Notes under the pieces: generated by a model
What the model was told of the DNA's origin: nothing
The model's input: the letters and a program-made list of their open reading frames with translations, nothing else
The model's database searches: none
Translations under genes and position numbers: made by a program
Part shown: in pieces, positions 39,701 through 53,000 of the stretch
Layout: the number at the start of each line of letters is the position of its first letter
Numbering within the stretch: the first letter of the stretch is position 1
Assembly: GCF_001522545.3 (NCBI RefSeq)
Contig: NC_031769.1
Coordinates: forward strand, 12,015,888-12,079,887
Direction of reading: 5' to 3'
Length of the DNA stretch: 64,000 nt
From: Parus major
Lineage: Eukaryota > Chordata > Aves > Passeriformes > Paridae

Positions 39701-41222
39701 ACTGAGCACAGATTCCACGAAAAAGCAGGTACCAGGCTCTAACATCTGCTTCTAAATCTTAATGTTTACTAGAAAGCAGCACTTGTCAACAGAGGCAGAC
39801 AATAGACAACAGGGTTAGCTGATAACCCACCATGGTCTTCAGGCAGCTTTTCTGGAGAAGAGAGTTGCCTTAAGGAGATATTCCAGGCTTTGCTGTTCTA
39901 ATCCTAGAGTGGTGAATTTTAAATAGATATCACACATTATAACCCTAAATACTTTCCCTCACCCTTATGAGATCAGTTTTCTGATAGCATCAATCTCCAT
40001 ATATTTATAGGCAAAAAATTACCCAAGTTAATGGTAATTTTAAGAAAACTTCATTACATACATCTTTATAAATCAACAATAATATTATAAATTATGTCAA
40101 ACCCAAGTCTGGTCATGATGAGAGTTGAGTCATACACATATAAAGAGAGTAAAATACAGCATTCATGCATCACAATTATATACACCGTGAAAAGCCATTT
40201 ACTTAATGGAGTGACTTGTCATTAATAAGATCCAAGTAGTTGAGATGTTAGGTTCTCCAAAAAAACTTTCATGCAGACATTTGAAAATGAAGGTGTATCT
40301 TAGGACTTTATTTGGAGAAACCAAACCTTCTCTAAGGGATTTGCAAACTAAAAGTGAGTCTCTGTCTCACATGGTTTGGTAGCCTCAGAAGTATGGTTTG
40401 GCTGCTGGAAAGCTTTCTATCTAGAATGGGAAAATCCACAACTTCTCAAAAGTAAACAAAACCAAGAACTTTATGAACTGGTACTTTCATTACCTTTCAG
40501 AATCTCCCAGGCCCACTCCTCAACATAGGACTGAAAATTCTGTGAAGTGATTGAAGCTCCTTACTCAGCTGAAAATAGAAATACTTATTTTGATTGTGGG
40601 AAACATCAGAAAACACTTTCAGCTTCTGTACTAGGGGGTTATAAACCAACATATCCAGTCTGGAGGTCTCTGAAGTCAGAGGAAATTGTGTTATTCCACC
40701 TTCTGAAATTCAGATTTGCTTAGTAGTGTTTCAAGCACAAATACAGGTAAAAAGAAAAAAAAACAAGAAAAAAAAAACTTGAAGAAATCATTACAACAAT
40801 TTCAATCTCTATATCATTCAAATAATGTGTTCAATCTGCTACAAATTCACAGTAAAGAAGACTGCCTTGTTGAAAAACAAGATATGCAAAAATTCTGAGT
40901 TACTTGTACAGAGTAAGAGGAAAACGTAAATCTGTAAAATGGGTTGTTTACTTATACTTATGGAGAAGCTACATTGAACTAACTGCTTTTAAAAAAATTG
41001 CCTGAGCTAATAGCTTATTGACACACTAGAAATATCATCAGTATTTAGTTAAATAGCACACTATGGACTATTTATTTTCCTTTATTTTAATTTTTTTTAT
41101 AATGCACATTAAAATCAGTCTTCCATTTAAATATTCTCCTTTTAACTGAAGATTTGATCAGCACAATGAAAGTCATAAACCCTAATTTTTTCAATATCAT
41201 AATATATTGTTGACATAGTAAA
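36716..41222. other. AT-rich unique noncoding sequence
   Basis: Contains A-rich runs near 40746-40782. I see no gene, RNA gene or named repeat. The segment at 38210-38400 has few simple repeats and could be conserved, but nothing in it is diagnostic. Confidence 0.5.
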
Positions 41223-41247
41223 ATTGCATTCTGTCCAAGAATGCAAT
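41223..41247. repeat. 10-bp perfect inverted repeat
   Basis: ATTGCATTCT (41223-41232) pairs with AGAATGCAAT (41238-41247) across the loop GTCCA. Short enough to be chance in AT-rich DNA. Confidence 0.9.
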
Positions 41248-41380
41248 GATCTCCACACAGTTGCAATGTAAATTTCACATTCTGGATCAGTTGCAATTGA
41301 ATTTCATGTTATGGGGCATTAAGTCTGTTATTTCATTATTTTTCTAAATAACTTATACTAGGTGTCAAGATAGAAAAACA

Positions 41381-41527
41381 TTGACCTGTTAGAGTGAGTC
41401 CAGAGGAGGCCACCAACATGGTTAGAGGGATGGAGCAGCTTTCCTGGGATGAAAGGCTGAGAGAATTGTGTTTGTTCAGCTTGGAAAAGAGGTGCCTTAG
41501 GAATGATCTGATTGCAGTGTTCCAGGG
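41381..41527 (+). mobile_element. CR1 LINE internal fragment, sense orientation, 3' end missing
   Basis: Begins with GACCTGTTAGAGTGAGTCCA and runs through 'ccagaggaggccac', 'ggctgagagaattg' and 'ttgttcagcttggaaaagag' words, which mark the sequence just downstream of the CR1 reverse transcriptase frame. It stops near 41527 without the 3' UTR end or octamer tail. CR1 insertions normally keep their 3' end, so this one is broken or rearranged. It reads directly into an antisense CR1 piece. Confidence 0.85.
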
Positions 41528-41529
41528 TC

Positions 41530-42172
41530 TGATGGGAGCTCCATCCAGCCCAGCTTTGAACAATTCCAGGCAGGTAGTATCCACCACCTCTCTGGGCAAC
41601 CTGCTCCAGTACCTCACCATCCTCACAGTAAAGAATTTCTTCCTTATATCTAATCCAGCCCTATCCTATTTGAGTGTAAAGTTGTCCTATCACTACAATC
41701 CCTTGTAAAGAGTCCTTCTGTGTCTTGTAGGATCCCTTACTGGAAGGCTGAAGTGGTTCCTGGAGGACCCTTCTCTTCTCCAGGTTGAACAGCCCTAATT
41801 CCCTCAGCCTCTCCTCACAGGAGAGGTGCTCAATCCCTCTAACTATCATTGTGGGCTCCTCTGGACTCATTCCAACAGGTCCATGTCATTCCTGTGCTGA
41901 GCACCCCAGAGCTGAGCATCACTGCAGGTGGGGTCTCATGAGAGCAAAGGGGCTGAATTCTCTCTTATCCTCCTGCCCAAGGTGCTTCTGATGCAGCTGT
42001 TTGGCTTTGAGGTTTCAAGCACACACTGGTGGATCGTGTCCCGCCTCTCATTCACCCCAAGTCATTCTCAGCAGGGCTGCTCTCAATCTCTTCATCCCCC
42101 AGCCTGTTCCAGGTGTTGTCCCGACCTAGGTGCAGCACCTCACACTTAACTTCTTAAATCTCATGAGGTTCC
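41530..42172 (-). mobile_element. CR1 LINE fragment, antisense orientation
   Basis: On the plus strand it shows the reverse-complement order of a CR1 3' region: 'ccatccagcccagctttgaacaattcc', 'ctctgggcaacctgctccagt', 'cacagtaaagaatttcttcct', 'ttctccaggttgaacagcc', 'ctcctctggactcattccaac', 'agggctgctctcaatc' and 'ctcatgaggttcc' words. It covers the end of the reverse transcriptase frame and most of the 3' UTR. The last tens of bases and the tail are absent at the 41530 end. Its part at about 41738-41880 repeats the segment found in sense orientation at 41381-41527. Short frames of 69-104 codons here are decayed element sequence. Confidence 0.92.
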
Positions 42173-45100
42173 CATTTTTTCTTCCAGTTTGGCACAATAC
42201 AAAATGAGGAAATGGTTGAAACATTAGAAAAGACTCTGGAAGTAACCACCTCATACTTCAGTGGGGGTTCTGCCACTCAGCTGAAGTGTGCTCCTGGAGA
42301 GAGAGCATTAGCATTTCTCAACACCCAATTATGAAAGGTCTGTTTGTCATCTTGTGTATCAGAACTAGTTGGGAAAAAAAGGAAAGAAAATTCAGAAAAT
42401 TGTTTCTCAGACCCAACACCAACATTTTGCGGTCAAGAATTGAAATTTCCTCTCTATTTTTAAACATATAGTAACATTGCCATTTCATTGCCATGGAAGT
42501 TTCACTGCTGGAAAAAAAATAAAAGTAGAAAGGGCAACCAGCACTTGCCAGGTTCCCAGCTGGATCCCCCCTCCTCAGTTTTGGCAAAATCATGCCAAAT
42601 CTGAAATACTTTATACAGTAGGTTTTAGATTTCATCAATCCATTTTTTCCATATATTTCTGGTTAAAGGGTCTAGAGCTCCAAATCAGATTGGAAATTAT
42701 TATCAATCCTTGAAAGGTTTTAGAAGGAATAAGAAATTCTTTACTATTGAAAGTTTCTATGGGGCTATTGCATTACAGCAAGGAATTAATTGCATATATC
42801 TGTGAATATATTAATTGTGTGCAACTACATGACAAAATTATTTCCTAGTGAAAACTTATGCTCACATCACCATGAGTGCAATTCACAAACCTCTGTGCTA
42901 ATACAAGGTTCCTATCAGTTTGGATTTTACATTTCTTACTGAAGAACTTACTCTTTAGCGCAGAAGCAGGTCCTGGTGTGTGATGTGAATTCCTCAAAGA
43001 TCTTTCCCCTGTTACTTACTTAGATCACAAATCCATCTTTCCCTATTAACGTTGAATTACTAATTATGTCATAGCTGAGTCCACACACTGTAATACAAAC
43101 ACTGAACCTGTCAAATAGTAAATTTGAACACAATCGTAATGACAAAGAAGCAACTCTTGAATATGTCTGGCACTGAACACAATTTTTACCCTTTTATAAT
43201 TTATTATTTTATTATTTTTAAAACTCAGAAAGAAATGTCATTTTAAGGTTTTTTAAGAATTTGAGTAATTTGTTATTAATTTGAAACAAATGGAGAACCA
43301 GACCTTTTTTAATTAAGATAATTATAGATGCTATTGAGATCTAAATAATGATACAGTGAATTTAAAAGTCAGCTAGAGTCTATGAAAAAAAATAAATCTA
43401 TTAGAACATTGGAATAAAGAAATCAAGTAAGCTTACATTTGAATGTGACAATATGTTCATGGAATATTGGACTGCTTTACATTGGAAATTTGCCTCAGAT
43501 GAAAGTGACTGTAGTTCTGCAATAACAATGAAATCATGGCTGGTAATCACCAGTGGGAATTTTCTTCCTCCTGGCTTGAACCCCAGAGCTCAACAGAAGA
43601 ATGAAGCAAGCAAGTCCAGCATTAAGAATTACACTGGGATAGGGATCTATTTGAAAGCTGTCTGGATTCTGACCTGCTAATTAACTTTTATTTTAAGAAT
43701 TTAAAAGGAAGACGGGATTTCTGTGTGTGTGATGTCAGCTACTCTGTAACATTCATGTTAAAGCAGCAAAAAGGAAATGTTGTACTAGAGAAAGGCAGAA
43801 TATGCTGCTTACTGATTCCCTTCTGCCTTTGACACAGAAATGAAACTTATCTGAGTGAAACAGCTTTTGAAAAAATCCCCCACATCCAGTTGATTTTATA
43901 TATAGCTCTTACTTGAGATCTCGTCAAAGAGAAGAAAAGCCTATTTGATATTCAGCTACCTCTCCAAAATATGGTTTTGCATCAGTAAAGCACAAAACAT
44001 TTGGAGATGGTCACATTTCACTTCTTAATGGACCTGATCTGGCATAACACTTGGGACCATTCCAGAATAAATTATTGAGGGCAAGTTTTTCAGACATAAT
44101 TCTTGAGTCCTTCAATAGATTACTAAAATAAAATAACAACAAAAAAAGCCCCAAATAATAATAATAAAAAAATTCACCTATTTTTATATTAATTGAAGAC
44201 AATTTAAATTTGATTTTCTCAAGTAGTTTGTGAAATCCATTAATTTTAAAATCCTCTTATAGTTCATTCTGATATTAATTCTGCTAATTCATTTTTTTGC
44301 TTTTAAGACCTTAATCCTGTTTCAGTGGACAGAGATCTCACCTACATGACAGGTTAATTTGAATATATTCTTGAATTCTGGCAAGTATTTATTTATTTAA
44401 CTAAGATTAGACATGCAAGCGAGTTGAAACCTATAAAACAATTTTTTTTGTATTCCAGTGTAACAAAGTTGGGTGGAGGGGGTTTTATGCTAAATGAATT
44501 ATACAAGTGTAACCATCTGCAGCTGAATTAACTGAAGACTTAGACATCTACTGCAATTTACCATAATACCCCTTTAACACTTAGGAGATCAGAATATTTA
44601 GAGTAGTAATGTGTCACTGTATGATTGCCAAGATAATTTGTGCTGTGCATAGCACCCAAAAACTGCAAATCCTAATTCACTTATTTTCTTGTCTCCTGAA
44701 GAATCGTTTGGTTCCTAAATCCTCCCTGTGACTTTCAGAAGTAGTCTTAAAGCTAGACAAATTTATGGTTATTTTATGCCAAATGAGTTCCTAACATGAA
44801 TGGCTCATGGAATTACAGAAACTGAGAAAATGATCCACTCTGTATATTGTCAGAACCTAATATTCATGGGGAACTGAACATGTTCAAATCCTCAAAGAGC
44901 AAACTCTAAAATAAAAACATTTGTTCTGTAAATAGAGGCATTTTGGAGGGTATGGAAAGGACATTCTGGTTTGTAACTCCTGTACTTTTTGGATGGTTCA
45001 TATTAACAGCCTTATTGAAAAGATGAAAGGTTATCACCAGTAGTGATAATACACACAAAACCTGTGTGAAACAAACAACCAATTCATATTTAGGGAGCTA

Positions 45101-46195
45101 TAAGTAATCAAATGGGCAATGGAGCATGTTGTGAAAATTATAAGATTTGCATACTTTTCTGAGAACTTCCAAATTAACTCACAATGGCTCTCCTGATCAC
45201 AACACTTCAGTAGCAACACTGGATATATTATCCTTTTATGGCAAAAGAGGCTTCAAAATCAGTTGTTAGTTGCATAATATTAATTAATCTGACAGGATCT
45301 AGAAGACTTTAGAGGGAGCTGATATCAGCTGGTGGAGAGGACATGTCACCAGTTTAGTAGAGCTGTATCCACTGCTGTATCCACTGCTATTTGAAATTGT
45401 AATACTTGTGTACATACAGATTAACTCTAAATTTAAAGTGTGTACTTATGCTTGTTAATGTTTAGGGTGCAAGGGTTTAAAAGGAAAAAAAGACAAATAG
45501 GTTGTCTTTTCTGAATTTGAAGGTACAAATACCTTCATTGTAGCACAAAATTGATTAAATACATTAAAAAACCACCAAAATTTACCTCTAGTGCAATTTT
45601 ATGCAACATTTCTTGCTCTTTTGGGGAATTTCATTTTTTCTGAGCAAGATCAAATACTATGAACTGTGGCACAATATTCTCAATAATGATAAAAGCATAA
45701 AAGTAAAAAGACTGACTGATATGATGAATGATGTCTGACTGAAAAAGTCAGGGATCCTGTGAAAAATTATGCAACTGAAACTGATGGCAGGGTTAAAAAA
45801 GACTGGCTGAGTGATGAGCACCATGCATGGGACTCAAGTTTCCAAGCCTGAGCCACTTCTAAAGAACACAAGTGATGAATGCACATAGGAGTTAAGGAGG
45901 TAAGGAATAAAAATTGTAGGTACAATTCCAAATTTTTCACATCGTAATTTTGTTTATTTCTTGGCTTTGTCCTTCTAAGACTTTCCAGTTAATGATTGAT
46001 TTTCCTCCTTACTTTCTTTCCTGTTTTTGACATTTAAGCCCAAAGTTAGAATGTAGAAAGTTTGAGAAATGGTTAAGATAAAAGGACCATCTGTCAGGCC
46101 AAGTGCATAACACAATGGAATTTTTTTATTCATAGGTTCAGTCCTTGATCAAAACTGGCTTTTAATTTTCTTAATTTCCACAGTAAGATGTTAAA
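42173..46195. other. AT-rich unique noncoding sequence
   Basis: Includes an A-rich, AATn-containing stretch at 44122-44172. No gene or other named repeat is seen. Confidence 0.5.
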
Positions 46196-46196
46196 A

Positions 46197-46740
46197 TCAT
46201 GGGGTTTTGGAGCAATTTAGTTTGGGAAGGACATTGGGTGACCATCTGATCTAACAATTTTCCAATGGTAAAAACTTGATTTTCAAAAGTTGATCATGTT
46301 TTTACAGCTCTTGTGTTGTCCAGGCTTTATTAGCTCTATGAGTGGATATGCCAAAACCTCCATGAACCCTTTTGACCATTGTCTTGGTGAAGTAAAAATT
46401 TAAATATCCAGTGAGAATTTCCACTGTTCCACTTCTTTTCTTTTCTCTTATTTCTAAGTGTTTCTAAGGTGAGCCCAGCAGACTTTCTCCTCAGGCTGAA
46501 TGTTTCCAGCTCTCCCAGCCTCTTCTCAAGGTTCCAAGTTCTTGATGACCATCACAACCCTCACTGAGCTTATTCCAGTTTGTCCATGTCTCTCTCAAAC
46601 TGGGGAAGGATCAATTCCTCATAACTGATGCTCTGCCCAATGCAGCCCAGGCTGCTGTTGGCTTCCCCTGCTGCAAGGGTGACTTCTGGCTGATATTCTA
46701 CTTTGTGTCTATGAGGAGCTCCAAGTCCTTTCATTTATAG
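46197..46740 (-). mobile_element. Degraded CR1 LINE fragment, antisense
   Basis: Starts with a worn CR1 3' end in reverse complement (words like 'tttgggaaggacattgggtgaccatctgatctaac'). It continues through 'ctcctcaggctgaatgtttccagctctcccagcctcttctcaag', 'ccatgtctctctcaaactgggg', 'caatgcagcccaggctgctgttggcttcc' and 'gaggagctccaagtcctt', the known CR1 order read antisense. The middle (about 46290-46460) is too diverged to align by eye. This copy looks older than the pair at 41.4-42.2 kb. Confidence 0.82.
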
Positions 46741-48235
46741 GAATGTGAAGTCTTACCTGATACCCTTTCACAATATTTGAGGAAAGGAGGTCGTTTTATA
46801 CATGTCAGATACAACAGTAGAAGTGATACTCTAAGGCTATCAAAAGCCTCCCATGGTGTAATGAGGAAACTCTAAAAAAATGCTTCAGTTTGCACTTAGC
46901 CTGCTAAATTTTTATTTCTACCTGTCTGAGGGACAAACTGTGTAACTCTTTTATTCCTTCCTAAATATATAATCCTAAATACAGTATTTTTTTATTTTAT
47001 ATTTACAGTTCTTAAAAATTAAATTTTCAGGTTTTAATATTTTCTTTCCCTGTTGGTCAATGCAATACCAAATATTATAAAATTAATTAGGACATATTCA
47101 TAATGTAGAAACATCATAGAGGCTCACAGCACATGAAAAACCTTTACATTTCAGTATTCCTTAGGTGTTGAAGTATGCACTGTACTTTTTTACTTTCTGT
47201 TTAGCAATAAAAAAGTAAGGAAGAGGTCTGCACTTCCAGGGGAATTAAAAAAAAGTGATAAACCAACATAAACTGTTAATAAAAGACAAGTGTTCCTCCC
47301 ACTCTCCCCCCTAAGTGATTATCAAAATCTGAAGCACAGAGGAAATGCTGTAGCTCTAAGAGGCTTCATGCATAAGAAACAGATGTGGATAACTTTCATG
47401 TACTAAAGACATAGCATATAATTCTAAAATGTTACAGAACAACTACCTCGAAAAGTTATATTATAATAATATTCCACTGGAGAATGGTTTTATAATTCCC
47501 CATAAAGCTTTCAAGTCCCTTGTTGTTATTTTCAAATTATGCTATCTCTGTCAGTAATATGCTAAGACATTAAAGAAAAATCCAATAAATGTTTCATAAA
47601 ACTATGCAAATTAACAACTAGATTTAATCTTCCAGGATCTATGAAATTTTATATAGTAGCTGTAGTTACAATTAAGTTTAATGTCAGAGGCCAGCTCTGC
47701 AGAAGAGCAAGGGAAACTTGCATGGACTCTATTACAAATCTAACACTTAGGTTGGTTACAGATGGAGTGACAGCATCATAAGGTATGAAAAAGTAATAAG
47801 GCTATAGCAGCCTCATGTTGCAAACAAAGTTCTAGGGAAGGGAGTTTATGGCACAGAGGTCTTGACCATCTCCTGTGCTGGCAAAAAGTGCCAACAGCAC
47901 ATTGAAAACTGTTTCACCTACTTAATAGAGCAATACATGGAGAATAATTATGAATATCACATCCTTTGGTTCATGAATTTGGCTTCACTTTCCAAAATTA
48001 AGTCTTCTTTAACCTGCTTGCTGTAATTACAAGATTAAAACTGTTTCACAGATGTGTCTGTCATGAGCTCTCCTGAAATACGTCGGTGTTTCGTGTATTT
48101 GATGATTTGGCTCATTATCCAGAACTCTGTGTTGTCTGTTGCAGAAACACAAAATACTGCAGATCCTTCTTGCACTCTGGGTCTTTGCCTTCCTTGCAGA
48201 CACACATGGACAAGCACACATTCTTGACCTGCACA
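46741..48235. other. AT-rich unique noncoding sequence
   Basis: Nothing recognisable. The stretch at 48110-48235 may be a worn extension of the CR1 piece that follows. Confidence 0.45.
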
Positions 48236-48239
48236 TAAG

Positions 48240-48388
48240 AATAGAGGTGCCAGGGCACTGCTGGCTCATGTTCACCTTCAACCAGGGCCCCCAGGTCCTT
48301 TCCACAGGGCTACTCCCCAGCCTCTTGCTTCCCAGTCTGTATGTAAGTACAGGACTGCCCTCCCCAGGTGCAGAATCTGGCTTATGTG
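48240..48388 (-). mobile_element. CR1 LINE fragment, antisense
   Basis: Words 'gcactgctggctcatgttcacctt', 'ccagggcccccaggtcctttccac', 'gggctactccccagcc' and 'ccccaggtgcagaatctgg' match the reverse complement of the C-terminal reverse transcriptase region of CR1. It has neither 5' nor 3' end. The 92-codon minus-strand and 89-codon plus-strand frames that cover it are element relics or chance. Together with the copy at 46.2 kb it could be two parts of one old insertion, since both are antisense and the order fits (3' end first, upstream part second). Confidence 0.8.
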
Positions 48389-49689
48389 GCTCATTTGACT
48401 GCCAGTGAGCTATTATGATTCCTTTGTCAGTCTTGTGCTGACAGACATTTGGTCTATAATCAACGTTTCACAACAGAACTGCAGTAAACTTAACTACACA
48501 TTTAAAAATGAGATAATTGTACTTTTTGAAAGGAATAGTGAGCATCACCAAGTACAGTGAGCTTGGAGGTTCCTTGGACAGTTTTCCCTGCCAGTGAACT
48601 CTATTACCAAATGACTTAGTTCTTGATCTTCTCCAGGCTGTGATCACAAATCCATTGTCTCTATAGCAAGTCTGCCTCTGTCTCTGCAGAACACCTCCAA
48701 CACTGGTCCAGCATGTTCTGCCTTTTTATTGTCTGCACATGCTCTCACACCAAGCCCAGCATTCCCTCATCAATCTGAGCAGGAGAAAGAAAGTGAATAA
48801 GTGCATGTCTGTGTGCATGTTTAATGACCCAGGACAAGACAAATGACACAAAGGAAATGTGAAGTGTAGCTATTGCCCTTATCTAGTCCTTTAACCAACC
48901 AATGGGAAAACCTATATTAAATCATGAAATCACTGTCTTACATGATGCTGATGGAGCAACAGTGTTTATCAGCAGTCACATGAAAATCTTTGTACAAATT
49001 CCTTGGGATCAATTTTCAAAGTCTTCTAGACCTCATTAATGCCAGGATTTCTCTCTTTGAGTGCTGCAAACTAGAATCCATAAACAGTCATTAAGACCCT
49101 AAATTCTATGTATATTATCATGTTATCTGATATTATAATAATTCTTACAAAGAGGGATTTCTAAGTGTGAGAATTTATTTCCTGCACATCACTCACAACC
49201 TCTTACAAAGTGCTTTTTAAAAAAGGTTACATGTATTACATGTATTCATGCTATTGGTAATCACTGGAAAAGTTTCAAATATCTAAGTATAGAAATCATG
49301 AAGCTGAAGCATGTCCATAGGTGGTTATGCACAAAGGCCAATGGTTAAATCTTTAAACAAAGATCAATTAAAACACAAAAACAAACCATAACAAGTCTGA
49401 ACTACTCCATACTGATGATCATAACATTACACAAGACAAAACAGACATAAAAGAAGATCCACTCTGGTTGTCCATATAATTCTTCTATACAACATCTGCA
49501 GAATGAAACACAGACTAATTTCTAATCCTGGAATTGATGTTCTAAACTTTCAAAGGTGTTGACATTCAAAACTGCAAGTTTTGACCCCCTACTAATAGCA
49601 ATCACAAAACACTCCCATGTTATGAGTAATTCTTATAACTTACATTTAAACACCTTAACTTAATCCTAAAAGACACAAAATTCTTCCCC
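48389..49689. other. Unique noncoding sequence
   Basis: No gene or named repeat recognised. Confidence 0.5.
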
Positions 49690-50070
49690 ATTGAATAATT
49701 TGCTCATTGTCTTGATTGCCCATGAATTTCTCAGAGAGGCAATTCATGTCACTGATCACAAGTGACATTAATACACTAGCTGTCATGTAATGCATTTAAA
49801 CTTGCCTGTTACTGTACAGTGCAAATGTGTTTTCTCTGAGCATTCTGAGTGCAACTTAACAGCCAGGCAGGAAATGGGATAATTGGTTAAAGAGATTCAC
49901 AGTGCACTATTAGTAGTTTTATTACTGCTGTAATTTTATTGTGTATTTGACTTATGAGGGAGAGGAAAAATGAAAAGGCATTCTGTATCTTTCCAGTTCC
50001 ACTAAAATGCTTTGCAACCAGAAAGCAAAGCGCTGACTAAGATGCTATAATGAACCTTAGGAATAATCAT
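49690..50070. promoter_or_regulatory. Candidate conserved noncoding element
   Basis: A repeat-free block of even composition with homeodomain-like cores (GGGATAATTGGTTAA region) and an 8-bp inverted repeat, ATGTCACT at 49746-49753 and AGTGACAT at 49761-49768, spaced by 7 nt. Called on texture only. Confidence 0.2.
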
Positions 50071-53000
50071 GAATATTTTACCCAATTTTTCATTTCTATC
50101 AGTCTCAGCAAGAGAAGAAACATTACAAGAGTGTGTTTTCTACCAGCACTTAAAGCTGTGTTAGGAGTTGAAACCATTATAAATGTTTTCATTAAAGCCT
50201 TATTTGGATAAGGAAAAGAAAAATATTATAGAACTAAGAAAGAATACTAACTGAAGAAACTTAACTTTGAATATAGAAAGTTTCTGTGGCAAGCTGCCTA
50301 GTTGAAACTGTAAGTTTGTATTCTCCTTCACAATTTTTATAGCCTCTTACTGCAGTTTCCTTTACTGTGGCATTCTGTGTGACATATTGTATGTTCTAAG
50401 AGATAACTGTTAGTCAGATCCAGGTTTTTTTACACAGACATAATGCCTACAGAAAACAATGGGGTCTGCCAGAGCAAGCGTAAAATGGAGGATAAGACAT
50501 GCTGAGAAAAACATCAGAGGAATTCAAACAGTGATGGAGAGCTGAACATTGAGAAGATGCAAAATACTCATTTATTTTCCTCATGCATGTTTGTATTCTG
50601 ACCACTTTCAACTGCTGTAGAAACAACCACAGATTTAGAATGTTTATGCAACACCAGCTATTTACAACTCCTTGCTAGCCCTTTGACAGGGTTAAGAGAC
50701 TGCATTTTTGTGGCAAGCTAAATAGAGGAAAATTGAACTATGATACTGAAACTCACTAATCAGATTAAAAAAATAGACATAAAATATCTCATGTCATTAG
50801 AAAAAATATTAAAATTTGTTATTAGGTAGATGGAACTTTCTGTGTGAGTCAACAACAGTCTGAATCAGTTTATGAAAGGCAACCTTGTCTCAGGACAGTT
50901 AGTCAGATCCAGACTGGACAAATATAGTCTAATAAATCTCAGGGTGGTGACTGGAATTCAAAATGCACTCTTGGTGGCAGGGAGAAAGAAGAAAAACAGC
51001 CCTGGTCAAATGACTAGCTTGTGATAGCAGACAGTAAGCCACACATGACTTTAGAGGGCAAACAAGAACTAGTCAGTACTGCTTATTTCCAGATCCTGAA
51101 AGGGATACAATGGACAGCTGGAAGAGCTTTGAGAGCTAGCAAAAAATCCCACAAGTAGTTTCTATTGATATTTCATTTTTGTTGTCTTTTCTATTAAATA
51201 AAAAAAAAGAATTGTACATTTGGACAATGCTGATCTCTAGAAGCCTTCTCTTTCAGACTGTACAAGGAAGGCCATTAAATTATTTTTCTCAACCTGGGAA
51301 TAACTTGCTGGAAAATCACTGATGACTTAGAAACTATCAGAAATGATAGGGGAAGTGGAAATTTAAGTCCCTGACTTTGTTACTTACTGCTGTGACTTAC
51401 CTCACTTCCAAACAGAAGTCACAGATCAAGCCTGAGTCTATTTCACACCAAGAAATAGCTTTCTTTTACTTTTCCTTAATTTCTTCAGCAAAGCTAATGG
51501 TTTACTGTGAAGTCATTTTCAAATTCAAGTTTACTAATGTCAATCTGTCTACCTAAAGTACCTTCCACACTGTTAATTGGATGTATTATTATTTCTTTCT
51601 TCCTGCCAAAACCTGTTACCCAGTTTTGCTTTGTGTTTTTTAGCAGTAATTAGATTTCATATGACTACTAGTGTTTCAAAATCTGAAACTAGCTTAGGTG
51701 TTATGTCCGTAAAGTACTTGATAACAAATTTGTATACATTAATGTATATTAATGTATATAATGTTCTCAGTAAGAATGACTTGGCACATGCAGAGGTGAA
51801 TTATTGCTAACTTCAGAATTAGAGTCTTTACATGTCTTGTTTATAAAAAGGATTCTGAAAGGCTAAGGATAATTGATAATTGTTATCATTTATATTTCAT
51901 ATCAAAAGATTTTCACTTAATTGTGCTGTATAAAATGATTTTCCCCAAAGTGGGGACTTGAGGAGTCTGACACGGACATCTGTGTCAATCACCATCTGTG
52001 ATTTTGGTTACAAGCCTATATCACCTTCCTAGATGAACTTATTTTAAAACAGAGCTTGCCTGTAAAACATCATGATTTAAAGCTGATCATATAAATATCC
52101 AACCTTCTGTTGTGTGCCTTCTTGAAGAGTACTGTTTGTACGTTCACATTTTCAAGTGTGCCCCTCTCCCTTGCTACATTTTCAGGCATCTGCAAAGCCC
52201 ATATTTAAATGGCAGAGTGAAAAGATTGTAAAACATATTTTGAAATGTAAAAGTTTCCAATGAAATGAATTTGCCTGCCTTGTGAACTTTAAATTGAAGG
52301 CTATCTCTCAGTATATTACATTCATTGCTTGCTTTTATTATCCCAAACCTGTAGTGCCTTTACATTCCCTCTTGCTCCGTTTGCTCTTATTTGTTTTTGT
52401 CATTCCTCTCAAGGGTATCATGCCCTGGGTAATAATAAAATAAAAGGTTCATTCCTCTTGCAGCATTCTGCACACTGACTGAATTGTTCTGAACTCCAGA
52501 GGCTGAGAAAGGCAAACCAATGTGAATGATGATAGGTGAAAAGGTCATTGTTTCATTCTTGTATAAAATAATTTTTGGTGCCCACACTTTTTCACTTTTT
52601 TTCCCCTTCCTTTCCTGAAGGCTTTTGTTTTAAGTCTCTTTTTAAATCTCTTTAAATGATTTATGATCTCTTTCACACTTTCTTACCTTTCTCTGCATTG
52701 TAAATGCCAGTGTGCCACATCTGAGAGATGGGAAGTTAACATGCCGTGGGGTTTTATTGACGAGTCTGTGTCAGTGCAAAAAGAAAATGTTTTTTAGCTG
52801 GTAAAGCACTGCATTTGTTATCCAAAACCTCCTGACAGTAGTAACGATAACACATGAATGAGATTAAGTATTGTCAAGACCTTTTCAGTGTGCTGGAGCA
52901 GAAGATGAGTGAGACAGGGAGAAAATTCCAAGATTTCAAAAAGTTGTTTCTTTGAGAAATAAATCATATATCACATACTCAGCCTATATGAGTACATCTA

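Noticed and set aside
41394..41870. Two frames with similar N-terminal peptides on opposite strands
   Set aside because: These are not a gene pair; they are the same CR1 segment in inverted copies.
48027..48408. Frames of 60-92 codons on both strands
   Set aside because: They overlap an antisense CR1 piece and its worn flank.
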